From positions 62,001 through 126,000 of the forward strand of contig CAKTEU010000001.1 of assembly GCA_934552855.1 (NCBI GenBank): DNA of 64,000 nucleotides, read 5' to 3'. Shown here piece after piece: positions 44,446 through 53,170 of the stretch (positions within the stretch are counted from its first letter, which is position 1; each line of letters starts with the position of its first letter). The notes beneath the pieces are model-generated. The model worked only from the letters and a program-made list of their open reading frames with translations, had not been told where the DNA came from and made no database searches. The translations under genes and the position numbers were made by a program. This DNA comes from an uncultured Eubacteriales bacterium. GTDB lineage: Bacteria > Bacillota > Clostridia > Oscillospirales > Acutalibacteraceae.

Positions 44446-44493
44446 ATAATTAAAGAATTCTTGAAATCTCAAGAAAAGAAAGGATGCTTTATT

Positions 44494-44748
44494 ATGAATC
44501 TTGCAAGAGTTTCCTCAAACGGTCAGGTAACCGTACCGATTGAAATTCGCCGTTCGCTCGGTCTTAAAGCCGGAGATAAAATTTTGTTTTATCAAAAGCC
44601 AAACGGAGAAATCGTTATGACAAACGCTTCTGCAAATGCTGTTTTGAAAGCGCAGGAGGCTTTTGCCGGTGTAGCCGATGAACTGGGCATCAAAAACGAT
44701 GAAGATGTTCAAGCTCTTGTTGACGAATTGAGACACAAGGGAGAGTAA
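44494..44748 (+). CDS. AbrB/MazE-family antitoxin
   Basis: An 84-aa protein with an N-terminal SpoVT/AbrB swapped-hairpin DNA-binding domain (VSSNGQVTVPIEIRRSLGLKAGDKI) and a C-terminal toxin-binding helix (DVQALVDELRHKGE). The start MNLARVSS has AGAAAGGATG upstream. The stop is one base from the toxin ATG. Confidence 0.9.
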   Translation: MNLARVSSNGQVTVPIEIRRSLGLKAGDKILFYQKPNGEIVMTNASANAVLKAQEAFAGVADELGIKNDEDVQALVDELRHKGE

Positions 44749-44749
44749 A

Positions 44750-45148
44750 ATGCGAATTCTGATTGATACGAATATTCTTTTTTCGACTCTCCTTTTTCCG
44801 AAGTCAAAACCGGCATACGCACTTTTATACGCCGCAAACAATCATCAAATCGTTCTGACCGACAGAAACATTTTTGAACTTCGTGAAATTATAAAAAGAA
44901 AAAAACCGAATCTTCTTCCGGCCGCAGAAACTTTTCTTGCTCAGCTTTCTTTTGAATTGATTCCGGCTGTTGAAGATACGACAAAAACAATTCGTGACGT
45001 TAAAGACCAACCTATATTGAACGGCGCAATCATTGCGGACGTAGATATCATTCTTACCGGTGACAAGGACTTTTTGAGCCTTGATTCAGACCGTCCAAAA
45101 TGCATGACTGCGGCAGAATTTTTAGAAAATGAGGGAGCAACCGCCTAA
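44750..45148 (+). CDS. PIN-domain toxin (COG1569 type)
   Basis: A 132-aa PIN-fold ribonuclease. It has the acidic active-site residues: Asp in ILIDTNILFS, Glu in NIFELREI, Asp in GAIIADVDIILTGD and the following KDF. Expression would be neutralised by the upstream antitoxin. Normal length, apparently intact. Confidence 0.9.
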   Translation: MRILIDTNILFSTLLFPKSKPAYALLYAANNHQIVLTDRNIFELREIIKRKKPNLLPAAETFLAQLSFELIPAVEDTTKTIRDVKDQPILNGAIIADVDIILTGDKDFLSLDSDRPKCMTAAEFLENEGATA

Positions 45149-45219
45149 CGGTGTGTCCAGTTATTGTGATAAGTTATTGTGATAATATATATATATATAT
45201 ATGCGAGGAGGACGAAATA

Positions 45220-45945
45220 ATGAATTGTATTGAGACAATAAAAGGCCTTATATCTGATGGTGAAATAAAAGAAGCATCAACAAATATGCTTGAGGATGCA
45301 ATTAACGCAGTTTTGGGTGATCCTGTTTCTATTGGGAAAATTATCATTGCACTTGCAAAGTCTCCTTTTTTTGTTCGGGAGCAACTATTCTGGGTCAAAA
45401 TGGAGGCATTTCTAAATGGCGTCTACCTAAGTGAAGATGATTGTGCCAAATTGCGTGCCAAACTTACTAAAGATGGCGAAAAGGAAGATAATGCATTTCG
45501 CTTGGTAGAAAGTATTGATAGAGCGGAAACCCAGCAAAAAATACAATACCTAATCAATGCAACGCGATGTTTACTTGCAGAATTCATTGATAGACCAACA
45601 TATTTTCGAATTTGCCATGCAATTACACATACTTTAGAAGAAGATTTGGACTTTTTAGGCGAACATATTTATGAGGCAGATATTCCATATAATAATTCTG
45701 TTCAGGGTCTTTTAACAGCCGGTTTGATGTATCAAAGTGTTATTGATGCTAATGGTGACCAGAAGTACTCATTTACTCCGATTGCAAGAATTGTAGATAA
45801 ATATGCGGTAAACTATGATAATGTAGACCGATATTCTAATCCAATGCAACTTACTCCTGATTTATCGACACCACAAGCCAAATTGCTGGGCATACCTGAA
45901 GTAAACGCAATTTCAAAAGAAGAAATTGACGATATCTGCAAATAA
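45220..45945 (+). CDS. Uncharacterised protein in the accessory patch
   Basis: A 241-aa soluble, mostly helical, acidic protein. No signal, membrane helix or catalytic motif was recognised; a central RAETQQKIQYLINATRCLL region and ITHTLEEDLDFLGEHIYE suggest a helical bundle. Base and codon use (AT-rich third positions, TTA, ATA, AGA) differ from the neighbours, which suggests recent arrival. The start follows GAGGAGGACG; it is preceded by a short (TA)n tract and a tandem copy of AGTTATTGTGATA. Neighbouring a toxin-antitoxin pair, it may be a defence or plasmid-type gene, but this is only a guess. Confidence 0.75.
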   Translation: MNCIETIKGLISDGEIKEASTNMLEDAINAVLGDPVSIGKIIIALAKSPFFVREQLFWVKMEAFLNGVYLSEDDCAKLRAKLTKDGEKEDNAFRLVESIDRAETQQKIQYLINATRCLLAEFIDRPTYFRICHAITHTLEEDLDFLGEHIYEADIPYNNSVQGLLTAGLMYQSVIDANGDQKYSFTPIARIVDKYAVNYDNVDRYSNPMQLTPDLSTPQAKLLGIPEVNAISKEEIDDICK

Positions 45946-45949
45946 CACC

Positions 45950-45999
45950 AAACGGGAGCACAGCTAATCGGACGAACCGAAAAGCTGTACTCCCGTTTT
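45950..45999 (+). terminator. Terminator after the AT-rich orphan gene
   Basis: 16-bp stem AAACGGGAGCACAGCT / AGCTGTACTCCCGTTT with one mismatch, then TTTTG. The stretch 45946-46363 otherwise holds only a doubtful short ORF. Confidence 0.75.
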
Positions 46000-46106
46000 G
46001 CGTGACAGAAAGTGTTTGAAATCAAGCCTTTTTCTTCATGTGCCAGCAAGCAGACCGACACATGAGAAATCATAAAGGCTCCTTTTGAAAATGCGGATAT
46101 ATGAAA

Positions 46107-46301
46107 TCATACTGCGACTTTCCTACTTTTATTCACACATTTTTTTAAGTCATATTTGATACTATCCAAAATCAATTCACGATAATATTCTTTGATTCTT
46201 ATCCGATCCGTTCCCATCCTTGCCATTGTGGTGAAGCTGTATTTGATTAGATAGAATTTGATTGCTTCGACTTCGCACCGTGTTTGCACCATGAAAGACA
46301 T
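46107..46301 (-). other. Doubtful 64-codon ORF or gene remnant
   Basis: An open frame with ordinary-looking composition (RCEVEAIKFYLIKYSF...RIKEYYRELILDS) but no ribosome site and a stop codon just six codons upstream. A second frame is also open over part of the region. It could be the eroded end of a larger gene. No family was recognised. Confidence 0.25.
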
Positions 46302-46363
46302 TGATTTTACTGACTTCTACAACGTTTTCTTATCTGATGTTACCATAACGCTGCTCCCATTTT

Positions 46364-46816
46364 TTACTGTTCCACATCTTTATACATCTGCAAATACTCA
46401 AGGTTTTTGAACCCCTCACGCTCATAAAGTCCCCTTGCACGGTTGTTTTCCGGCTCGGTTTCAAGGCGGTATCTTGCGGCCGGAACATTCTCATAAAGGT
46501 ATTTGAAAAAGAACGTTCCGATTCCGTGACCCTGAAAAGCGTTTCTGACATAAAGCTCTTCAACCCAAACGAGCATTCCCCCGACTTCGTGCGAAAACAT
46601 TTTATCGAGGAGCGCATAGCCGGCAATCTCGCCTTTTTCCGTTTCAAAAACGTAACACTCAAGATAAACGTCCGAACGCATCAGCTCGTCAAAGGTTTTG
46701 AAATGAAACTCGTCGTCGATACTTTCCAAAACGGCGTCGCTTTCATAAAATTCACGGCTCATTTTGATGAACTCATCTTTATCGGACGAGAGTATTTTTC
46801 TGATTGAGTAATTCAT
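46364..46816 (-). CDS. GNAT-family N-acetyltransferase
   Basis: A 150-aa protein with the acetyl-CoA loop of GNAT enzymes (VRNAFQGHGIGTFFFKYLYE), preceded by the strand VWVEELYV and followed by TEPENNRARGLYEREGFKN. The substrate is unknown. The start MNYSIRK follows AAAGGAAAAAG; the longest frame adds 31 residues with no support. Confidence 0.88.
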   Translation of the reverse strand: MNYSIRKILSSDKDEFIKMSREFYESDAVLESIDDEFHFKTFDELMRSDVYLECYVFETEKGEIAGYALLDKMFSHEVGGMLVWVEELYVRNAFQGHGIGTFFFKYLYENVPAARYRLETEPENNRARGLYEREGFKNLEYLQMYKDVEQ

Positions 46817-46999
46817 TCTTTCTTTTTCCTTTCGTGTCATTGTTTCTCTTCGCTTCATATTATAGCATACGGAAAAATTTTCGTCAACCGAGGCGCTGTT
46901 TTGCTTCAAGCTTTTTTATGCATTTTAACCGTTTAAAGCGTTCATAGATGAGTTCATTTTTGTAAGCTTTGATAAAACAAAAAAATTTTCAAAAAATGC

Positions 47000-47028
47000 T
47001 TGACAAATAAAATCAAAAGTGGTTTAAT
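47000..47028 (+). promoter_or_regulatory. Promoter of the trpXYZ leader
   Basis: TTGACA, a 17-nt spacer, TTTAAT. The transcript would begin just ahead of the T-box leader. Confidence 0.75.
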
Positions 47029-47035
47029 CATAACA

Positions 47036-47340
47036 ACAAATGAATAAGAAATTCATCAAACCGATGAGAAAGAGTGAGTAGGTTTTGTCTCCTTTTCTTT
47101 CAGAGAGCTGTTGACGGTGGAAATACGGCAGAAAATACAAAGCTGAATGGACTTTCGAGGGCGAGCGGAAACGGAAATTTTTTTCCCGAGTATGTGAGAC
47201 GGAGCAAGGCTCTTCGTGAAAAAAGGCCGGCATATGATTGTATGCGTTAAGCGGACGCAAATGCGTTAAGCCGGGTGGCACCGCAGGATTTTAGTTTATT
47301 TATCCTGTCCCAGCAAGAAATTGCAGGGACGGGATTTTTT
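47036..47340 (+). ncRNA. Tryptophan T-box leader
   Basis: A T-box riboswitch that senses uncharged tRNA. The conserved T-box sequence GGGTGGCACCGC lies at 47274-47285. The specifier stem contains GAATGGAC, where the codon is TGG (47148-47150), meaning tRNA-Trp. The downstream intrinsic terminator is at 47303-47340. The genes that follow are a tryptophan transporter, which agrees with the specifier. Confidence 0.93.
47303..47340 (+). terminator. T-box terminator
   Basis: TCCTGTCCC, AGCAA, GAAA loop, TTGCA, GGGACGGGA, then a T run. It competes with the antiterminator that uses the T-box sequence. Confidence 0.85.
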
Positions 47341-47385
47341 ATTTTTTTCAAAACCGATACATCAAAAATATAAGGAGTGACGGAT

Positions 47386-47493
47386 ATGAAAACCAAACGA
47401 TGGCGATGGCGAAACGAACTTCATCTTTCGCAAAACCCAAACATATCAAAAACTTATTATAACGCTTTAATAAAGAAAGGAATTTTACCATGA
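47386..47493 (+). CDS. Putative Trp-rich leader peptide upstream of trpX
   Basis: A 35-codon ORF with its own ribosome site (AAGGAGTGACGGAT) whose 6th and 8th codons are TGG (Lys-Arg-Trp-Arg-Trp-Arg). Its TGA overlaps the trpX ATG (ATGA), and the trpX ribosome site AAAGG lies within its last codons. Paused ribosomes at the Trp codons would uncouple or delay trpX initiation. The arrangement recalls the B. subtilis rtpA region, where a Trp T-box is followed by a short peptide with tandem Trp codons. Function inferred; not previously known to me for a trpXYZ operon. Confidence 0.65.
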   Translation: MKTKRWRWRNELHLSQNPNISKTYYNALIKKGILP

Positions 47494-48569
47494 AAAAGAT
47501 AATTGCTCTTGTTCTTGCTCTTACACTTGTTTTTGCATTCGCAGCCTGCTCCGGAAAGGAAAGCGACACCACAACCGCTTCCGGCGATTCTTCGTCCGCA
47601 CCGAACAGCGAAGCCGTAACCTATAAAATCGGCATTTGCAACTATGTTGACGACGCTTCACTCAACCAGATTTATGAAAACATCGAATCAAAGCTTGCTT
47701 CAATAGGCAGCGAAAAGAACGTTAAGTTCGATATCGCCTATGACAACTGCAACGCCGACCCGAACGTTCTCAATCAGATCATCGCAAACTTTGTTGCAGA
47801 CAAGGTTGACCTCATGGTCGGAATCGCAACTCCGGTCGCAATGGCAATGCAGAGCGCAACAAAGGACAACAAAATTCCCGTAATCTTCTCCGCAGTTTCC
47901 GATCCCGCCGGAGAAAAAACAAAGCTTGTCGAATCGCTTGAAAAGCCGGGCAGCAACATCACCGGAACCAGCGACTACCTTGACACCGCTTCGGTCATGA
48001 ACCTCATCTTTGCCGTTAACGCCAACGTAAAAAAGGTCGGCCTTCTTTATGACGTAGGTCAGGATTCGGGAGCCGCGGCAATCGCAAGCGCAAAGAAATT
48101 TCTTGAAGAAAAAGGCATTGAAGTTGTTGAACGCACCGGAACAACCGTTGATGAAGTTGTTCTTGCCGCTCAGGCTCTTGTTTCCGACAAGGTTGACGCA
48201 GTATTCACCCCGACCGACAACACAATCATGAAAGCAGAGCTTTCAATCTATGAAATTCTTTCAAAGGCAGGTATTCCTCACTACACAGGTGCTGACTCAT
48301 TCGCACTCAACGGTGCTTTCCTCGGCTATGGCGTTGACTACGCAAACCTTGGTGAACAGACCGCAGAAATGATTGCAGAAGTTCTTCTTGACAAAAAAGA
48401 CCCGGCAGAAATGGCAGTTCGTACCTTCGACAACGGCACCGCAACCGTTAACACCGAAACCTGCGAAGCACTCGGCATGAGCTTTGACGAAGTTTCGGAA
48501 AAAATCAAGCCATACTGCACCGCAGTAAAGAGCATCAAAACCGCCGAAAGCTTTTCGGACGCTCAGTGA
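47490..48569 (+). CDS. trpX: Tryptophan ABC transporter, substrate-binding lipoprotein
   Basis: A 359-aa ABC_sub_bind family protein with a lipoprotein signal (FAFAAC, lipid Cys at residue 20), a Ser/Thr linker and two Rossmann-like lobes (KIGICNYVDDASLNQIYENI; KKVGLLYDVGQDSG). Named TrpX because the operon is under a UGG-specific T-box and has the matching permease and ATPase. Starts within the leader ORF stop. Confidence 0.9.
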   Translation: MKKIIALVLALTLVFAFAACSGKESDTTTASGDSSSAPNSEAVTYKIGICNYVDDASLNQIYENIESKLASIGSEKNVKFDIAYDNCNADPNVLNQIIANFVADKVDLMVGIATPVAMAMQSATKDNKIPVIFSAVSDPAGEKTKLVESLEKPGSNITGTSDYLDTASVMNLIFAVNANVKKVGLLYDVGQDSGAAAIASAKKFLEEKGIEVVERTGTTVDEVVLAAQALVSDKVDAVFTPTDNTIMKAELSIYEILSKAGIPHYTGADSFALNGAFLGYGVDYANLGEQTAEMIAEVLLDKKDPAEMAVRTFDNGTATVNTETCEALGMSFDEVSEKIKPYCTAVKSIKTAESFSDAQ

Positions 48570-48603
48570 CATTAAACAAACCAATTAACACGGAGTGATA
48601 ACC

Positions 48604-49539
48604 ATGGACGTTTCATCAGTGCTCAATCTTTTACAAACCGCAGCAGAGCTTGGACTCATCAGCTCGCTGACCGTGCTCTCGCTTTTCTTGAGCTACTCAA
48701 TGCTCAACGTCTGTGACCTTTCAACCGACGGCTGCTTCACCCTTGGGGCAGTCGTCGGTGCTATGGTTGCAGCATCGGGGCACCCTTTCCTTTCAATTCC
48801 GGCGGCTATGTGCGCAGGAATCCTTTCAGGTTTCATCACGGCTTTTCTTCAAACAAAAATGGGAATTGACAGTCTCCTTGCCGGAATCATAGTCAACACG
48901 GGGCTTTATTCAATCAATATTGCCGTAATGGGCAACACGTCGCTCGTCAATCTCAACTTCACCGAGACGATTTTTACAAAGGTAAAAGCCGCACTTGAAA
49001 GCACGCCGTTTACCGGTCAGTACAAGCTCATTATTGCCGCAGCCGCAGTTATACTTGTTGTGCTTTTTCTTTCGTTCTTCCTCAAAACGAACCTCGGTCT
49101 TGCGCTTCGTGCAACGGGCAACAATCCGGACATGGTTCGCTCTTCTTCAATCAACACTTCAAAGATCATCATCATCGGTCTTTGCGTTTCAAACGCTTTT
49201 ACTGCCCTTTCCGGCTGCCTTCTCGCTCAGTCGCAGGGTTCGGCAAACATCGACATGGGATCGGGCATGGTAACAATCGCACTCGCTTCGCTCCTCATTG
49301 GCGGAATCCTTTTCAGCAAAAGGAAGAGCGTTGCCGTCAGAGCGGTATGCGCTGTTCTCGGTGCGATAATTTTCCGCCTTGTTTATACCGCCGCACTTCG
49401 TTTCAATATGCCGGCGTATATGCTTAAGCTTGTCTCTTCGGTAATCGTTATCATTGCGATTTCCGCACCGTACCTTAAAAAGCAGTTCCCGAAAATCAAA
49501 AGAAGACTTGAACTCAGAAGAAAAAAGGAGGCGGCTTAA
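48604..49539 (+). CDS. trpY: Tryptophan ABC transporter, permease
   Basis: A 311-aa permease of the branched-chain/sugar type (about eight membrane segments; CDLSTDGCFTLGAVVGAM and LRATGNNPDMVRSSSINTSKI, the EAA-like loop). The start is MDVSSVLN behind CGGAGTG. It lies between trpX and trpZ with short gaps. Confidence 0.9.
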   Translation: MDVSSVLNLLQTAAELGLISSLTVLSLFLSYSMLNVCDLSTDGCFTLGAVVGAMVAASGHPFLSIPAAMCAGILSGFITAFLQTKMGIDSLLAGIIVNTGLYSINIAVMGNTSLVNLNFTETIFTKVKAALESTPFTGQYKLIIAAAAVILVVLFLSFFLKTNLGLALRATGNNPDMVRSSSINTSKIIIIGLCVSNAFTALSGCLLAQSQGSANIDMGSGMVTIALASLLIGGILFSKRKSVAVRAVCAVLGAIIFRLVYTAALRFNMPAYMLKLVSSVIVIIAISAPYLKKQFPKIKRRLELRRKKEAA

Positions 49540-49540
49540 A

Positions 49541-50329
49541 ATGATGCTTTCCGTTTCACATATCACAAAAACCTTTAACCCCGGAACGGTAAACGCAAAG
49601 ACCGCCCTCAAAGGCCTTTCGCTTAACGTTGAAAAAGGTGATTTCATCACGGTTATCGGCGCAAACGGCGCAGGAAAGTCAACACTTTTCGGCGCAATTT
49701 CCGGAACCTTCCTCACCGACAGCGGACGCATTGTTCTTGACGGAACAGACATCACAATGATGGCAGAGCACAAACGTTCAAGAGCAATCGGAAGACTTTT
49801 TCAAGACCCGATGCTCGGTTCCGCTCCGGCAATGAGCATTGAAGAAAATCTTGCCCTCGCCGCCCACAGAGGAAACTGGATAAGTCACACAACAAAAAAG
49901 GACAGGGAGGACTTCAAAGAGCGTCTTTCCCTCCTCGGAATGGGACTTGAGGACAGAATGAAACAGCCCGTCGGTCTGCTTTCCGGCGGACAAAGACAGG
50001 CTTTGACGCTCCTTATGGCAACTATAAATCCGCCGAAGCTTCTGCTGCTTGACGAACACACTGCCGCACTTGACCCCGGCACAGCGGAAAAGGTGCTTGC
50101 CCTCACCGAAAAAATCGTCAGTGAAAACAAGCTCACCTGCATGATGATTACCCATAATATGCAGTCTGCGCTTGACCTTGGCAACCGCACAATCATGATG
50201 AACAGCGGAAACATTGTTCTTGACGTGAGCGGAGAAGAAAGGAAAAACCTCACCGTTGAGGACCTTCTTCAAAAATTCAAAGCAAAAGTCGGCGAAAGCC
50301 TCACAACGGACAGAATTTTGCTTTCGTAA
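49541..50329 (+). CDS. trpZ: Tryptophan ABC transporter, ATPase
   Basis: A 262-aa ABC ATPase with Walker A GANGAGKST, signature LSGGQRQALT, Walker B LLLLDEHTAALD and switch His in MITHN. The start has a strong AAAGGAGG site, placed just past the trpY stop. The first two codons are both ATG, so the exact start is uncertain by one residue. Last gene of the operon. Confidence 0.92.
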   Translation: MMLSVSHITKTFNPGTVNAKTALKGLSLNVEKGDFITVIGANGAGKSTLFGAISGTFLTDSGRIVLDGTDITMMAEHKRSRAIGRLFQDPMLGSAPAMSIEENLALAAHRGNWISHTTKKDREDFKERLSLLGMGLEDRMKQPVGLLSGGQRQALTLLMATINPPKLLLLDEHTAALDPGTAEKVLALTEKIVSENKLTCMMITHNMQSALDLGNRTIMMNSGNIVLDVSGEERKNLTVEDLLQKFKAKVGESLTTDRILLS

Positions 50330-50342
50330 CAAAACAAATAGT

Positions 50343-50382
50343 TACAGCCGAAACCGGTTTTGCGGTTTCGGCTGTATTTTTA
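50343..50382. terminator. Bidirectional terminator after trpZ
   Basis: ACAGCCGAAACC (50344-50355) and GGTTTCGGCTGT (50364-50375) with a T-rich right flank. It also ends the converging M56 gene. Confidence 0.8.
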
Positions 50383-52785
50383 TTCCGCTGTATAAAACTT
50401 AAATTCCGCTTTATCGGGAACGTACGGTGCAACCTTTTCCATGCTCACCATTGCAATCGGCGGCGACTTTTCCTTGTCATAGATATATGAACTGTCTCCC
50501 CTTTTGAAAACGTAATCTTTTCCGTCTATGCTTGTTGTATGGAGGATAAGTTCACCATTCTTTTCTTCATACGTTCCGGAAATATGACTGCTCATATAAA
50601 CCGGAATGGAAATATCAAAATTCTTTGAACCGATAAAAAGCCGAAGCTCGCAATAGTTTTCACCGTCCTCATAACGATAAACGCAGACGGTTTTGCCAAA
50701 GTAATTCTTTGCACGTTCCGTACAGCTTTCACGAAGCTTTGAAAAATCAAAGTTTTGAACTTTTTTTGAAAGTTCTTGCGGAAACTCTTCTTCCGCTTCA
50801 CTCTTTGCCAAGAACCGAATTTTTGAAAGCGTATATTTTTTGTTTTCAACTTTAAACGTTGCAATTCCAAAGCGGTCGTTTTCAAAAACAACGCTCGGAT
50901 CTTCGTATCCGAAATGCGGATTTGAAAAACCTATATCGGTTTCTGCAAAGTACACGATTGCCGTCTCGCTGTCCTCGGTCGATTTCAAAATTTTATGCGC
51001 TTCGGTAACATACGAAACGTCTTTTCCGCCGTTTTCGCCTTTCGCCTTTTCAATGATTTTTTGAGAAATAATGTTCTCCAAAAGCTCATCGGTGTGGGTT
51101 CGAAGATACGACTTCAGCTCTGCACTGTTTGTCATGTCGATGTTTACACTCGACGAAACCATCAGTGTGAAATAAATCGGTTCGCTCTTTTCGGGGTCAT
51201 CCGTAAAGCCGAGCCACACTTCAATATTATCGTTAATCGGGTAGACCCTAATACAAATTCCAGAACCGGTTTCGTAATACGCAAAGTCTTTAAAATCCTT
51301 TGCCGAAAGCTTTTCGCCTTTGTCCGCAAGCCTTTCAAGGTCAAAATAGCTCAAAAGTTTTGAGCCACCGTAAAGCATATTTTCACTGATTCCGCAGACA
51401 ACCGTTGCCGAACCGTCGGTAATTTCAACCTCTTTTTTGAGGTCAAAGACTACCGAAATTTTGTAATATTTGCTGTTTTCGCTGTCAAAATTGAAGTTCA
51501 TTTCAAGCTTATAGCGTCCGGTTTCGGTTACACTTGACGAAAAATAATACTTGTGTTCACTTTTCCCTTTCGGAGAAACATTATATGCAATATTATTAAA
51601 GCACATTGATTGTTTGCTGTCTACCCACGATGTGTAGGTTCCGTCAAGCATTTCAAGGCGGCTTATCCAAAACGGTTCGCCGTAAGTGATAGCCTTGTCG
51701 GAATTGTTTTCCCAGCGAACAGTAATCACAAGGCCGCTCGGTTTAACCTCGGCAGAAACCACTTTCATCGAAACGGACGGCTCTTCGCTTTCTGTTTCGA
51801 CAACTTTGATGATATCGTTTTCAAAAGGCTCTTTTTCTTTCGGGTTCGTCACAAAAAAGACCGTTGCCGCCACGCAGGCAACAAGAGCAACAACGATTAC
51901 CCAAAAGGCAGGCTTTTTATAGTTCAGCACATTTTTAATCCTCGCTTTCACGCCGACTTCACCGAAAGCAAGCGGACAGGCGGCGATTGTTTTTCTTTTT
52001 ACACTCAGGTCAAGGAGCGTTTGAGAATACTCTTTTCGTTCTTCAAACGGGAGCGTTTTGATAACCTTTTCGTCACACGCAAGTTCAATGTCCCGGCAAA
52101 GAAGGATATACGCAAGCACGCAAAGCGGATTGAACCAATGCACGGCAAGAATCAAAAACGCAAGCGGCTTTATAATATTGTCTTTTCGTTTAAGATGTGC
52201 CTTTTCATGGGCAAGGACCGATTCAATTTCATTTTCGCCGATCGCGGACGGAAGATAGATTTTCGGTCTGAATATTCCCAAAATAAACGGTGATTCAATG
52301 CCGTCGCAAAAGTAAATGTTGTCTTTATACTTCACGCTTGCCGCAACATTTTTTCTAAGTATGAGAAAGCTTGTCAGTGCGTAAAGCAGTACAGCAAAAA
52401 CGCCCGCCACCCAAACGACAGAAAGTATCCTCATAACGTCAACGGTCGGTTTTGCTTCGGTCACTATCGGTTCGGCAGAACTGACAAAGCTGTTCAAAAA
52501 CGGAACACCGGTATGAACGGTCATTGCGGGATTGCCGGAATCCGCATAAAAGTTTTTGAGTATCACCTCTCCGCTCGGAACAAGGCTCAAGGCGCTCTCG
52601 ACCGAAAACGGAAGAACAAGCCGCACCGCCGCAAGAAGCCACAGCGCACAGGCGAACGTTTTCGGCGCTTTTTTAAAAACGAGCCGCAGAACAATGATTG
52701 CAAGAATTATCCAAACGGCGGTTAAGCTCATGTTGAAAACCTTCAAAAATACATCTTCAAGAACAAAGAGAAAATGCTCCATCAC
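50380..52785 (-). CDS. BlaR1-like M56 family sensor metallopeptidase
   Basis: An 801-aa membrane protein. Four N-terminal membrane segments flank a cytoplasmic zinc protease domain with HEKAH (about residue 190), as in BlaR1/MecR1. A C-terminal extracellular part of about 480 residues is not a recognisable penicillin-binding sensor domain (no SxxK/KTG set found), so the signal may not be a beta-lactam. The start overlaps the regulator's stop by ATGA. Confidence 0.88.
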   Translation of the reverse strand: MMEHFLFVLEDVFLKVFNMSLTAVWIILAIIVLRLVFKKAPKTFACALWLLAAVRLVLPFSVESALSLVPSGEVILKNFYADSGNPAMTVHTGVPFLNSFVSSAEPIVTEAKPTVDVMRILSVVWVAGVFAVLLYALTSFLILRKNVAASVKYKDNIYFCDGIESPFILGIFRPKIYLPSAIGENEIESVLAHEKAHLKRKDNIIKPLAFLILAVHWFNPLCVLAYILLCRDIELACDEKVIKTLPFEERKEYSQTLLDLSVKRKTIAACPLAFGEVGVKARIKNVLNYKKPAFWVIVVALVACVAATVFFVTNPKEKEPFENDIIKVVETESEEPSVSMKVVSAEVKPSGLVITVRWENNSDKAITYGEPFWISRLEMLDGTYTSWVDSKQSMCFNNIAYNVSPKGKSEHKYYFSSSVTETGRYKLEMNFNFDSENSKYYKISVVFDLKKEVEITDGSATVVCGISENMLYGGSKLLSYFDLERLADKGEKLSAKDFKDFAYYETGSGICIRVYPINDNIEVWLGFTDDPEKSEPIYFTLMVSSSVNIDMTNSAELKSYLRTHTDELLENIISQKIIEKAKGENGGKDVSYVTEAHKILKSTEDSETAIVYFAETDIGFSNPHFGYEDPSVVFENDRFGIATFKVENKKYTLSKIRFLAKSEAEEEFPQELSKKVQNFDFSKLRESCTERAKNYFGKTVCVYRYEDGENYCELRLFIGSKNFDISIPVYMSSHISGTYEEKNGELILHTTSIDGKDYVFKRGDSSYIYDKEKSPPIAMVSMEKVAPYVPDKAEFKFYTAE

Positions 52786-53147
52786 TTTTCCTCCTTTGCC
52801 GAATCAATCATTCTTTGAATTGAGGCGACTTCCTCTTTCGTGAGCCTTTTTTTGCTCGTAAAGGCGGCAATGAACGCCGGAAGCGAGCCGTCAAAAACTT
52901 CTTCAACGAATTTTTCGCTTTGACGTGAGTGAAGCTCTTCCTTCGTAACAAGAACAGAAACAACGCTGTTTTCGAGTTTAAAAATGTTGTTATCGCAAAA
53001 TTTTTTCAAAACGGAGTAGGTTGTTGTCCTTTTCCATGAAAGCTCCTCGCCGCACTTTTTAACAAGTTCTGCGGTTGAAAGCGGCGCATTGTTCCAAACG
53101 ATATCCGCAAAGCGTGAATCAACAACGCCGAGTTTAAGTTCATTCAT
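52782..53147 (-). CDS. BlaI/MecI-family repressor
   Basis: A 121-aa winged-helix repressor (DIVWNNAPLSTAELVKKCG...RTTTYSVLKKFCDN) with the C-terminal dimer region that M56 proteases cleave in related systems. It probably represses its own operon through the two operators just upstream. The ribosome site is AAAGGAGGACTG. Confidence 0.92.
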   Translation of the reverse strand: MNELKLGVVDSRFADIVWNNAPLSTAELVKKCGEELSWKRTTTYSVLKKFCDNNIFKLENSVVSVLVTKEELHSRQSEKFVEEVFDGSLPAFIAAFTSKKRLTKEEVASIQRMIDSAKEEK

Positions 53148-53170
53148 TTTCAGTCCTCCTTTTCCGAATA

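Noticed and set aside
43798..44472. 224-codon minus-strand ORF opposite yifB
   Set aside because: Fully antisense to the AAA+ domain; composition (Cys, Arg, Val rich) reflects the opposite strand.
46107..46301. 64-codon ORF as a functional gene
   Set aside because: No ribosome site and an upstream stop; more likely a remnant, so listed only as doubtful.
47221..47285. A tRNA gene near GGGTGGCACCGC
   Set aside because: This is the T-box sequence; no cloverleaf with acceptor and T arm can be drawn.
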